Positions 16,949-25,598 of a stretch of DNA of 64,000 nucleotides are shown piece after piece (within the stretch, counting starts at the first letter, position 1; each line of letters begins with the position of its first letter). Made by a program: the position numbers and the translations under genes. The stretch comes from an uncultured Aquimarina sp. (GTDB taxonomy: Bacteria > Bacteroidota > Bacteroidia > Flavobacteriales > Flavobacteriaceae): the NCBI GenBank assembly GCA_947489685.1, contig CANLEM010000004.1:372001-436000 (forward strand), read 5' to 3'. Below the pieces are notes generated by a model, which searched no databases, was not told the DNA's origin, and was given only the letters and a program-made list of their open reading frames with translations.

Positions 16949-18317
16949 ATGAATAAGTTTTTAATAGGTTTAGTTTTTGTTTTGAACATCGGTTGTATTA
17001 GTGGGCAAAGCGCAATACAAAATGACAAAGGAGATTACGAGTATTTTCTAGATTTTTTTACCTCGGGTGATACTCAAGTTCATAAAAATGCATTACGATA
17101 TATAGAACGTAATTGGTCGAAACATTTTGAGATATTGGCTGTTGAATCTTTGTACTTTCTTAAAAGCCCATCAACTTCTGTCAAACTATTAAATATTCTT
17201 CAAAAGAAAACCAAGAAGTATTATTCGTATGATTTTAACAAGTGGTACGAATATATATGGAACAAAGAGGTTTTGTACCAACCTTCTTACTACACTTTTA
17301 AAGCCACATTACATAAGGCAATTGATTCTCGTTTTGGAAAGTATTTTCTGGATCGAGAACATCAATCTACTATCAGATTAGATGAAGTGCGATGGGGAGG
17401 TGTTATTCAAGACGGAATTCCTCCTTTGCGTAACCCCAAAATGATTACTGCAGAAGCCGCATCTTACCTCAATGACAACGATATTGTTTTTGGTATTTCG
17501 GTTAATGGAGATACTCGCGCATACCCTAAACGTATCCTTGCATGGCATGAAATGTTTACCGATCAAGTGGGCAACATACCTGTAGCTGGGGTATATTGTA
17601 CGTTATGCGGAACCGTAATTATTTATAAAACTGAAAAAGACGGCGTAAAGTATCAACTAGGTACAAGTGGTTTTTTGTATCGATCTAATAAACTAATGTA
17701 TGATCAAAAAACACAATCGCTGTGGAATACCCTTTGGGGAAAACCAGTGATTGGTCCTTTGGTTGGTACGGGAATAGAACTAGAGTATCTTAGCGTGGTC
17801 ACAACCACCTGGGGTGAGTGGAAAAAATTGCATCCCGAAACTACTGTATTATCAAAAAAAAACAGGGCATCGTAGAGATTATGGCGAAGGTGTAGCCTAT
17901 AAAGATTATTTCTCTACAGATGAACTTATGTTTTCTGTATCCAAAAGAGACAGTAGACTACTCAATAAGCAAGAAATTCTTGCTATTAGATTACCTCAAG
18001 AAACGGATGAAAATCTGGCTATTTCTTCAAAGTTCTTAAAGAAAAACGTACTTTATAAAGGCACTATTAACTCAAAAAACTTTACAGTATTTACAGACAA
18101 AAGTGGTGCACATAGAGTATATTTCACAGAAAATGTTCAATTTATCTCATACGACAAAGGGTCAAAAGCTATAGATGCAAATGGAAATACTTGGGATCTA
18201 CTTGAAAACGAATTACGAAATATAACAACCAATACGGTCTTAAATCGTTTACCAACTCATAATGCCTTTTGGTTTGGTTATAAAGCCGCATTTCCTGATG
18301 TGAAATTAGTGAAGTGA
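16949..18317 (+). pseudogene. DUF3179 protein split by a +1 frameshift at an A9 run
   Basis: One coding sequence is split over two frames. Frame one runs from ATG 16949 (signal peptide ending CISGQ) and stops at 17875 shortly after nine As at 17854-17862. The second frame continues as TGHRRDYGEGVAYKDYFSTD and ends at 18317. With eight As the two join into one 455-residue DUF3179 protein without loss. Conserved parts include VNGDTRAYPKRILAWHE, VYCTLCGTVIIY and LWNTLWGKPVIG. DUF3179 proteins are secreted and of unknown function. The extra A may be a sequencing error, a real mutation, or a site where polymerase slippage restores the frame. Confidence 0.75.
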
Positions 18318-18322
18318 TAAGA

Positions 18323-18360
18323 AAATGACTTCTCTTGAGATATAATAAGAGAAGTCATTT
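18323..18360. terminator. Bidirectional terminator between DUF3179 gene and metE
   Basis: A perfect 14-bp stem (AAATGACTTCTCTT / AAGAGAAGTCATTT) closes a ten-base loop in the space between the convergent genes. It could end transcription from both sides. Confidence 0.7.
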
Positions 18361-18373
18361 GCATAAATTAAAG

Positions 18374-20692
18374 TTAGACCATTTGAGTCATTTCTACTCG
18401 TAATTGTTTTGCAGCTTCTACCATTGCTTTTAATGATTCTTCAGTTTCTTTCCATCCCCTGGTTTTCAAACCACAGTCGGGATTCACCCATAATTGTTTA
18501 ATTGGAATATACTGTTGCGCTTTATGCATTAAATCTACAATTTCAGAAGTATTCGGAATTCTTGGAGCATGAATATCATATACTCCAGGGCCAATATCAT
18601 TAGGATACTGAAAATCCTTAAAAGCATCTAATAGTTCCATTTGAGATCTAGAACACTCTATCGTGATTACATCGGCATCCATTCTTGCTATATCATCAAT
18701 AATATCGTTAAACTCTGAATAGCACATATGCGTATGTATCTGCGTTTCATTTTTAACTACTGTTGCTGTTATTTTAAATGCTTCGATAGCCCATTTCAAA
18801 TAAGCTTTCCAGTCTTTGCTTCGTAAAGGCAAACCCTCTCTTAAAGCAGGTTCATCAATCTGAATAATCTTGATTCCGTTTTCTTCTAATTCCCTTACCT
18901 CATCTCTAATCGCAAGTGCAATCTCTTTACAAGTTAAGGATCTTGGCTGATCGTTTCGAACAAAAGACCATTGTAAAATGGTAATTGGCCCTGTAAGCAT
19001 ACCTTTAACTAATTTTGACGTTAAGGATTGTGCAAAAACTGTCCAATCAATAGTCATTGCTTTAAGTCTATCTACACTACCATAAATAATCGGTGGTTTT
19101 ACACATCTTGATCCATAACTTTGTACCCATCCAAATTTTGTAAAAGCAAATCCTTCTAATTGTTCTCCAAAATATTCGACCATATCATTACGTTCAAATT
19201 CGCCATGTACTAAAACATCCAGGTCTATTTTTTCTTGCCAATCGATAGTCTTTCTTATTTCGTTTTTGATATGATTATTATATTCTTCCAACGAAAGTTC
19301 TCCTTTTTTATATTTATATCTCCAATTCCTAACCGCTTTTGTTTGAGGGAAAGAACCAATAGTCGTGGTTGGAAAAAGTGGTAATTTCAATTCTTTTTCT
19401 TGTAATTCTTTCCTGATTTTAAAAGAATTATCTCTATGGGTTTCTTTTTGCGAAATAGAACTCACTCTATCTTTCACTTTTAGATTTTGAATGTATTTAG
19501 AATTTCTTCTATTGGTATGAGATTGTATATTACTTTCTAATTTAGTTAACAACTCATCTTGCTCATTACTCAGCACAAGTTCTTTTAATACAACAACTTC
19601 ATTTAATTTCTGCTTTGCAAAAGCCATCCAATCCTTTATTTCGGCTAAAACTGTACCTTCTTCTTTTTCTAAATCTAGGTCACAAGGTGAATGCAATAAA
19701 GAACAAGAAGGAGCAATCAAAGTGGTGTTTTTTTCTCTCGATTTTATCGTGTTATAAATAAACTGTAGTGATTTTTGATATTCGTTTTTCCAAATATTTC
19801 GACCGTCTACAATACCTAAAGAAAGTTGAATTCGATTAGGCAATTTGTTTAAAACAGGCTCCAACTGCTCTGGGTTTCTAACTAAATCTATGTGCAATGC
19901 ATTAATTAACAAATCATCGGCGATTAAAGAAATATTATCCGTTACACCTTCAAAATAAGTGGCTATCATTATTTTGATTTTTGGGAAAGTACTTTTCAAA
20001 ATAAGATATACTTCTTTATAAGCATCCTTCTCTTTATCAGAGAGGTCAAGCCCTAAAAAAGGTTCATCAAATTGAATCCACTCTACTCCTAAAGGTTCTA
20101 ATCTTTTAATAACCTCAACATAGACAGGAATCAGTTTTTTTATCAATTCAATTTTATCAAAATTCCCTTCTTTTTCTTTTCCTAACAAAATGTAGGAAAC
20201 TGGGCCTATTAATACAGGCTTAGTAAGAATCCCTAATTCCTTAGCTTCATAAAATTCGTCAATCACTTTTGTCGAAAACAATTGAAACTCTTGATTCTCA
20301 TAAAATTCAGGAACAATATAATGGTAATTGGTATCGAACCATTTTGTCATTTCCATGGCTTTTATATCATGGTTGTCCTTTTGATAACCTCTAGCCATTG
20401 CATAATATATGTCCAATGGATTAAATTTTTCAGACAATAATACTTCAAACCTATTAGGGATAGCGCCAACCATCATAGACATATCCAAAACTTGGTCGTA
20501 AAGAGAAAAATCATTTGATGGTATCAGATCTATTCCGATATTTTTTTGCAATAGCCAATTTTCTTTTCTAATGTTTTTTGCTACTTGAATCAAATTTTTA
20601 CGAGTAGTCTTTCCTGACCAGTACTCTTCTGAAACTTTTTTTAGCTCCCTTTTGCTACCAATACGCGGGTAGCCTAAATTGTGTGTAAGCAT
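18374..20692 (-). CDS. metE: Cobalamin-independent methionine synthase
   Basis: MetE makes methionine from homocysteine with 5-methyltetrahydropteroyl-triglutamate as donor, without vitamin B12. At 772 residues it has the two-domain length of the family. The N-terminus LGYPRIGSKRELKK is typical, as is TTIGSFPQT at the start of the second half. The catalytic zinc ligands are seen in HMCYSEF (His and Cys, near residues 652-654), ITIECSRS (Glu) and NPDCGLKTRGW (Cys). A cobalamin riboswitch precedes it, so B12 should turn it off. This suggests the cell also has a B12-dependent MetH elsewhere. Confidence 0.97.
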   Translation of the reverse strand: MLTHNLGYPRIGSKRELKKVSEEYWSGKTTRKNLIQVAKNIRKENWLLQKNIGIDLIPSNDFSLYDQVLDMSMMVGAIPNRFEVLLSEKFNPLDIYYAMARGYQKDNHDIKAMEMTKWFDTNYHYIVPEFYENQEFQLFSTKVIDEFYEAKELGILTKPVLIGPVSYILLGKEKEGNFDKIELIKKLIPVYVEVIKRLEPLGVEWIQFDEPFLGLDLSDKEKDAYKEVYLILKSTFPKIKIMIATYFEGVTDNISLIADDLLINALHIDLVRNPEQLEPVLNKLPNRIQLSLGIVDGRNIWKNEYQKSLQFIYNTIKSREKNTTLIAPSCSLLHSPCDLDLEKEEGTVLAEIKDWMAFAKQKLNEVVVLKELVLSNEQDELLTKLESNIQSHTNRRNSKYIQNLKVKDRVSSISQKETHRDNSFKIRKELQEKELKLPLFPTTTIGSFPQTKAVRNWRYKYKKGELSLEEYNNHIKNEIRKTIDWQEKIDLDVLVHGEFERNDMVEYFGEQLEGFAFTKFGWVQSYGSRCVKPPIIYGSVDRLKAMTIDWTVFAQSLTSKLVKGMLTGPITILQWSFVRNDQPRSLTCKEIALAIRDEVRELEENGIKIIQIDEPALREGLPLRSKDWKAYLKWAIEAFKITATVVKNETQIHTHMCYSEFNDIIDDIARMDADVITIECSRSQMELLDAFKDFQYPNDIGPGVYDIHAPRIPNTSEIVDLMHKAQQYIPIKQLWVNPDCGLKTRGWKETEESLKAMVEAAKQLRVEMTQMV

Positions 20693-20791
20693 AATTTAAA
20701 TTTTAAAAAATTAATAGATTTTTCTATAATTCTTTAGATAAATTCGAAATGCTCAAGGGTAAAAAATGTAACGTTATTTCAATCAAAAATG

Positions 20792-20818
20792 CACCAATCA
20801 AAATTATTTTAATTGGTG
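20792..20818 (-). terminator. Candidate riboswitch-controlled terminator before metE
   Basis: On the transcribed strand CACCAAT and ATTGGTG pair, with a further AAAAT/ATTTT inner stem, and the hairpin is followed by a short T-run (CATTTTTG). It lies between the riboswitch and the metE start, so it fits an intrinsic terminator used when B12 is bound. The tail is short, and action at translation level remains possible. Confidence 0.5.
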
Positions 20819-20867
20819 TAACATCGATTATAACATAAACTTTAAACCGCGAAAGCATAGTCAATTC

Positions 20868-21032
20868 GATGATAGGCAGGTCTCCTGACTTGTAACATTT
20901 TTATCTTCCTTCCCATCACATACATGACAGTGGATTTTAATTGATAAAAATTATATAGTTACTTACAGTTGCGCGACAGTTCATGATTTTCACATGATTC
21001 CCTATTAATTCACAATTAAGCAAAACCTATAT
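20868..21032 (-). ncRNA. Cobalamin (B12) riboswitch upstream of metE
   Basis: On the minus strand the aptamer elements occur in order: AATTAATAGGGAATC, then AACTGTCGCGCAACTGTAAG, then the CCACTG core followed by GGGAAGG, and finally the B12 box AGTCAGGAGACCTGCC at 20890-20875. These are hallmarks of cobalamin riboswitches. The space from the aptamer to metE (about 175 bases) holds the candidate terminator. The rest of the metE-CDGSH interval (21033-21199) shows no further clear element, apart from a near-consensus TACCTTTA at 21080-21073 that may be part of the promoter. Confidence 0.92.
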
Positions 21033-21199
21033 CGGATGATGAATAGTATATGTAAAGAACTCTTATTGATTATAAAGGTACGTCAAATAATCTTTGTTCA
21101 TATCAAAACCCTTATAAAAGCAAGATTATTGAAGATTCTCTATTTAAAATCAATCTTAATTCTAGATTCGATAATTTTAGAGAACTTAAAATCAAGCTT

Positions 21200-21439
21200 A
21201 TGAAAAATAATATAAGAGGTGGTGATGCTCCCATACCTTGCCAATTAGAAGTCGATAAAAATTATGCTTGGTGTACTTGCGGACATAGTACTGACCAACC
21301 ATTTTGTAATGGCAGTCATAAAAAAGAAGGAGGTACTCCTCCTACCATTTTTAGTGTTGATGAAACTAAAGAAGCGTATTTATGCACCTGTAAACAAACT
21401 AAAAACCCACCGTATTGTGATGGGTCTCATAAAAATTAG
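21200..21439 (+). CDS. Double CDGSH iron-sulfur domain protein
   Basis: This 79-residue protein carries two CDGSH-type motifs, CTCGHSTDQPFCNGSH and CTCKQTKNPPYCDGSH. Each has the three cysteines and one histidine that hold a [2Fe-2S] cluster. The first replaces the Asp of the name-giving CDGSH by Asn. The small tandem form has no membrane anchor, so it is cytosolic; roles in redox or iron-sulfur handling are known for the family, but the specific partner is unknown. The ATG at 21200 is the only sensible start. Confidence 0.9.
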   Translation: MKNNIRGGDAPIPCQLEVDKNYAWCTCGHSTDQPFCNGSHKKEGGTPPTIFSVDETKEAYLCTCKQTKNPPYCDGSHKN

Positions 21440-21448
21440 GAAAATGAC

Positions 21449-21482
21449 CAATTCCTATTTTATATAAATGAATTAGGAATTG
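21449..21482. terminator. Hairpin between CDGSH gene and ExbB/MotA-like gene
   Basis: CAATTCCTA and TAGGAATTG form a 9-bp stem around a loop of about sixteen bases between convergent genes. No strong T-run, so moderate at best. Confidence 0.4.
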
Positions 21483-21501
21483 TTTGTGATACATAAAAGG
21501 T

Positions 21502-21924
21502 TTATTGATTAGATTTTTCTTGTTGCATCCAAGTAAATATAATACTGGCGATTCTAGAAACAACAAATACAAAGAATCCAAATATGGTCGGCAAAGCAGA
21601 TATTTTTAGCCCTCCTGCCAACATAGGTGTAGAAATCTCTCCCAGCAGTTCGATCTTATCAAACGCCTCTACTAACCCTACTAACTGCCCGAGGACCCCC
21701 CATACTAATGTTACTAAACCAACAGAATTAATAAGCTTTATATATTTTGCAGAAGGAAACCCTTGTTGTCTTATTACCAAAAAGTTTTTCACGGTTAAGA
21801 AAAACACTAATAACAGTAGCACCAGTATTGGGAACATAAAAAACATCCCGCCATCGTGCAACAAACCAAATGGGCCCAAAAAAAGTATTTTATTATGCAG
21901 TGATGAAAAAGTAAGTAAAATCAT
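21502..21924 (-). CDS. Small ExbB/MotA/TolQ-like membrane protein
   Basis: This 140-residue protein has three hydrophobic segments: FPILVLLLLVFFLTV, LINSVGLVTLVWGVLGQLVG and LPTIFGFFVFVVSRIASIIF. The segment VGLVTLVWGVLGQLVGLVEAF and the later small-residue-rich LAGGLKISALPTIFG resemble the proton-channel family MotA/TolQ/ExbB. It is shorter than typical ExbB and stands alone without an ExbD partner, so its role is uncertain. A TAnnTTTG box lies 32 bases upstream of the ATG. Confidence 0.7.
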   Translation of the reverse strand: MILLTFSSLHNKILFLGPFGLLHDGGMFFMFPILVLLLLVFFLTVKNFLVIRQQGFPSAKYIKLINSVGLVTLVWGVLGQLVGLVEAFDKIELLGEISTPMLAGGLKISALPTIFGFFVFVVSRIASIIFTWMQQEKSNQ

Positions 21925-21955
21925 AGTAGAATTTATATTTAGAATTAAACATACT

Positions 21956-21963
21956 CAAAACTA
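21956..21963 (-). promoter_or_regulatory. Putative -7 box for the ExbB/MotA-like gene
   Basis: TAGTTTTG on the minus strand matches TAnnTTTG, 32 bases upstream of the ATG at 21924. No -33 TTG at standard spacing. Confidence 0.4.
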
Positions 21964-22142
21964 ACATCCAAAACCTTTAGTATAATTAATTTGCGTTCAG
22001 GAACCAAATTAATAGGTTTTTTCGCAAGATCAGAAACCTTTTTGGCTGTCTATGATATAAAACCTGACAAAAACTAGCTTTAAATGGTTATTCATCTCAA
22101 AATGTTATTTTACATTTAGAAAATATAGATATTAGCCTATAT

Positions 22143-23219
22143 ATGCTATCTAAAGAATTTATTTTAAAAAAAATCGCAAAAGTATTACTTCACGTCATTT
22201 TTTGGGTAGTGATTTTATTCTGTTACACGTATTTTTTTGGCTATAATAGCGAAAATATAAATTATATTTTTTCTTTTTCACTTTTCCTAATGCCAGTAAC
22301 TATGGGGACCACCTATACGGTTATTAGTCTTTTAATCCCAAAATATTTAATCCTAGAAAAATACTTTCAATTTTTAGTGTATTGTATCTATACCATAATT
22401 ATTTCTGCACTGTTTATAGTTATTTCTTTTTTTTACGGATTGATATATCTTTCTTTAATGCAAATAGATAATATGGCTCCGATGACTCGTAGTCCATTAT
22501 TTCTATTTATTGCAGTATATTTTGTAGTATTTATAGCCAGTGCATTAAGTTTGGTAAAGCATAATTTTAAATCCACCTCTGCAAATCAAGAGCTTAAAAA
22601 TCGGATTCTTGAAACCCAACTAAAATTCAAAGAACAAGAGTTGAATTATCTAAAAATGCAAATTCATCCTCACTTCCTATTTAATACTTTAAATACATTA
22701 TATGGTTTTGCTTTAAAAAAATCAGAAGACACTCCTGAAATGATTTTAAAACTTTCTAATCTACTAGATTATCTCTTATACCAATCGGATAAACCATTGG
22801 TTTCTTTACAAGAAGAAATAAATCATATTAATGACTATATAGCTCTAGAAAAAATGAGATTTAGTGATGTTTTGGATATAGCTTTAAATATTGAAAAAAT
22901 TAAAGAAACTATACAAATAGCTCCTATGATATTAATTCCTTTTGTTGAAAATAGTTTTAAGCATGGACAAATTATAGATCAAAAATTATCAATATACATA
23001 TGTCTTAAATGTATTAATGATGAAATTCATTTTACCATAAAAAACTCTATCCATCCTTCTGATAAAGAGGACAAAAATGGTATTGGGTTAACAAATATCA
23101 AAAAAAGATTATCATTAGTCTATGGAGATAATCACGAACTTAAAATTTCAAAAAACAACAATCATCATACTGTGGAGTTAACATTAAAAAACTTAAAAAT
23201 ATCTACAAATGAGTTCTAA
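22143..23219 (+). CDS. LytS-type sensor histidine kinase (pair 2)
   Basis: This 358-residue protein has four hydrophobic segments in residues 10-140 (for example VLLHVIFWVVILFCYTYFF and PLFLFIAVYFVVFIASAL). A charged coil then leads to the kinase motif MQIHPHFLFNTLNTLYGFAL, with the phosphoacceptor histidine. The ATPase region has IAPMILIPFVENSFKHG and NGIGLTNIKKRLSLVYG. Its 3' end overlaps the response regulator start by 11 bases. It is the same architecture as the other two pairs, with no extracytoplasmic domain visible. Confidence 0.92.
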   Translation: MLSKEFILKKIAKVLLHVIFWVVILFCYTYFFGYNSENINYIFSFSLFLMPVTMGTTYTVISLLIPKYLILEKYFQFLVYCIYTIIISALFIVISFFYGLIYLSLMQIDNMAPMTRSPLFLFIAVYFVVFIASALSLVKHNFKSTSANQELKNRILETQLKFKEQELNYLKMQIHPHFLFNTLNTLYGFALKKSEDTPEMILKLSNLLDYLLYQSDKPLVSLQEEINHINDYIALEKMRFSDVLDIALNIEKIKETIQIAPMILIPFVENSFKHGQIIDQKLSIYICLKCINDEIHFTIKNSIHPSDKEDKNGIGLTNIKKRLSLVYGDNHELKISKNNNHHTVELTLKNLKISTNEF

Positions 23220-23919
23220 AATATCATGTATCATAGTAGATGATGAACCTACTGCCAGAGACATTATCGCAGATCATTTAGCAAAAATTGACCGTATTGA
23301 AGTTGTGGCCAAATGTGGTAATGCATTAGAAGCTTTTAACTGCATCAGCTCGCAAAAAATAAATCTTATCTTTTTGGATATCAATATGCCCGAAATTTCA
23401 GGTATTTCGTTTGCTAAATCTATCAATAAAGATATTAAAATTATTTTCACCACGGCTTATAGAGAATATGCTATAGATGGTTTTGATCTACACGCTGTAG
23501 ATTACTTATTAAAACCCATTTCGTTTGAAAGACTTCTTAAAGCAATTAATAATTATTTCGAAATACATCATAAAACCACGACACTAAAAACTAAAACAAC
23601 AAAGCCTAATGATTTTATTTTTGTACGTTCTGATAGAAGGATGAAAAAAATAGATTTTGCCGAAATTATATATATCGAAAGTCATAGTGACTATATAAAA
23701 ATCTATTGCATTAATGAGACTATTGTAACTCGAGAAACTATCAGTAATATTGAAGCTAAATTACCTCTTCAAAAATTTATGCGGACTCATAGGTCTTTCA
23801 TTATTGCGATACAAAAAATAGATTCTTTTTCGAATGAAGAATTGATACTAAATAATAAATCGATACCCATAAGTAGAAATTATAAAACTGAGGTTTTGGC
23901 TAGGCTAGAAAACATGTAA
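23209..23919 (+). CDS. LytTR-family response regulator (pair 2)
   Basis: This 236-residue regulator starts with a receiver domain: VDDEPTARD, the phosphoacceptor aspartate in LIFLDINMP, FTTAYREYA and DYLLKPISFERL. The C-terminal LytTR DNA-binding domain has FVRSDRRMKKIDFAEIIYIE and FMRTHRSFIIAIQKI, ending PISRNYKTEV. It is coupled to the kinase by the 11-base overlap. A strong terminator follows directly, so no further gene belongs to this operon. Confidence 0.92.
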   Translation: MSSKISCIIVDDEPTARDIIADHLAKIDRIEVVAKCGNALEAFNCISSQKINLIFLDINMPEISGISFAKSINKDIKIIFTTAYREYAIDGFDLHAVDYLLKPISFERLLKAINNYFEIHHKTTTLKTKTTKPNDFIFVRSDRRMKKIDFAEIIYIESHSDYIKIYCINETIVTRETISNIEAKLPLQKFMRTHRSFIIAIQKIDSFSNEELILNNKSIPISRNYKTEVLARLENM

Positions 23920-23923
23920 AAAA

Positions 23924-23950
23924 AATCCCACTTTATGATAAAGTGGGATT
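23924..23950. terminator. Bidirectional terminator between LytTR gene and lpdA
   Basis: AATCCCACTTT and AAAGTGGGATT form an 11-bp stem with a five-base loop, with an A-rich run before it, which supplies the T-run for minus-strand transcripts. It serves the converging LytTR and lpdA genes. Confidence 0.8.
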
Positions 23951-23977
23951 AAATTGTATCATTAGAATAAAAATATA

Positions 23978-25384
23978 CTAGACATGTAATGCTCTATCAT
24001 CTGTTGCCGCTAATGCAGCTTCCTTTATAGCTTCAGTAAAAGTTGGATGTGCGTGAGACATGCGAGAAATATCCTCGGCAGAAGCTCTAAACTCCATAGC
24101 TGTTACAGCCTCGGCAATAAGATCTGCACAACGTGCTCCTACCATATGAACACCTAGTACCTCATCTGTATTTTCATCGGCAAGGATTTTCACAAAACCA
24201 TCCAAATCTGCACTTGCTCTAGCCCTACCTAAGGCTCTAAACGGAAATTGTCCAGACTTGTATTTTACTCCTGCTTCTTTCAATTCTTCTTCTGTTTTAC
24301 CTACAGCCGCAACCTCTGGCCAAGTATACACTACTCCAGGTATCAAATTATAATCGATATGAGGTTTTTGTCCTGCCAAAGTTTCTGCTACAAAAACACC
24401 TTCTTCTTCGGCTTTATGAGCTAACATTGCTCCTTTTATAACATCTCCTATCGCATATATATTAGCCGCACTAGTTTGCAAATGATCATTTACTTCAACC
24501 TGAGCTCTATCATTAATCTTTACTCCTGCCGCCTCTGCATTTAATCCATCGGTATATGGTCGACGGCCTACAGATACCAGACAATAATCTCCTTTAAATT
24601 CTACTGGATTACCTTTTTTATCATCGGCTGTTATCGTCACTTGTTTTACCGTAGTTTTTACTTCAGTAACTTTATGCGAAGTGTAAAACTTTACACCTTG
24701 CTTTTTCATTGCCTTTTGTAATTCTCTAGAGAGTCCTTTATCCATCCCAGGGATAATTCTATCCATATACTCAATTACCGAAACTTCGGCACCTAGACGA
24801 CGATATACCTGTCCTAACTCCAATCCAATTACTCCTCCACCAATAACAACTAAGTGTTTCGGTATTTCTTTAAGCTTTAGAGCTTCTGTAGAAGTAATTA
24901 TTCTTTTCTTGTCTAATTTAATAAATGGAAGTGTAGAAGGTTTAGATCCTGTAGCAATAATTGTATGCTTTGCTTCTATAGTTTCTACTGCACCATCTGC
25001 TTTGGTTATATTAACATGAGTAGCATCTTTAAAAGATCCAACTCCTTCAAAGACATCAATATTATTCTTCTTCATCAAAAAATCAACGCCGCCTGTAGTT
25101 TGATCCACTACTGCTTGTTTACGAGCAATCATTTTTTCAAGATTGATCTTTACATCTCCCGGAATATCAATTCCGTGATCAGCAAAATGTTTTACGGCAT
25201 GTTCATAATGGTGAGAAGAATCTAATAGTGCCTTACTTGGTATACATCCAACATTAAGACAAGTTCCTCCAAGGGTCGAATATTTTTCGATTATTGCAGT
25301 TTTCATTCCTAGTTGTGCGCATCGTATTGCAGCTACATATCCACCAGGTCCAGAGCCAATAACGGCTACATCATATATACTCAT
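23978..25384 (-). CDS. lpdA: Dihydrolipoyl dehydrogenase (E3)
   Basis: The enzyme reoxidises dihydrolipoamide in 2-oxoacid dehydrogenase complexes and the glycine cleavage system, passing electrons through FAD to NAD. The FAD-binding start VIGSGPGGYVAAIRCAQLG is followed by the redox disulfide in GGTCLNVGCIPSKALL, the NAD-binding GGGVIGLELGQVYRRLGAEV, and the C-terminal HAHPTF(T)E catalytic histidine-glutamate. The length of 468 residues is standard. It stands alone here; E1 and E2 subunits are elsewhere. Confidence 0.97.
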   Translation of the reverse strand: MSIYDVAVIGSGPGGYVAAIRCAQLGMKTAIIEKYSTLGGTCLNVGCIPSKALLDSSHHYEHAVKHFADHGIDIPGDVKINLEKMIARKQAVVDQTTGGVDFLMKKNNIDVFEGVGSFKDATHVNITKADGAVETIEAKHTIIATGSKPSTLPFIKLDKKRIITSTEALKLKEIPKHLVVIGGGVIGLELGQVYRRLGAEVSVIEYMDRIIPGMDKGLSRELQKAMKKQGVKFYTSHKVTEVKTTVKQVTITADDKKGNPVEFKGDYCLVSVGRRPYTDGLNAEAAGVKINDRAQVEVNDHLQTSAANIYAIGDVIKGAMLAHKAEEEGVFVAETLAGQKPHIDYNLIPGVVYTWPEVAAVGKTEEELKEAGVKYKSGQFPFRALGRARASADLDGFVKILADENTDEVLGVHMVGARCADLIAEAVTAMEFRASAEDISRMSHAHPTFTEAIKEAALAATDDRALHV

Positions 25385-25420
25385 AATAGATTATTATGTT
25401 GTGGTATTAATTATGAAAAG

Positions 25421-25428
25421 CAAATGTA
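25421..25428 (-). promoter_or_regulatory. Putative -7 box for lpdA
   Basis: TACATTTG on the minus strand matches TAnnTTTG, 36 bases upstream of the lpdA ATG. No -33 TTG at standard spacing. Confidence 0.45.
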
Positions 25429-25598
25429 CAAATGTTTTACTTCTTACCGAAGCACTGTTCTTCTCAAATTTTTATTAAAAAGCAATATTACTACTACATA
25501 AAAAGTTATACATTTAACTCAAATTAGAAATCTTACGATTTTCTAATACATTCTTTTGATTATTTATACATTTAGAATGTCTAAAACCGAAATATACA

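Noticed and set aside
21264..21467. A 67-codon frame overlapping the CDGSH gene
   Set aside because: It is a shadow of the CDGSH frame; the other frame carries both iron-sulfur motifs.
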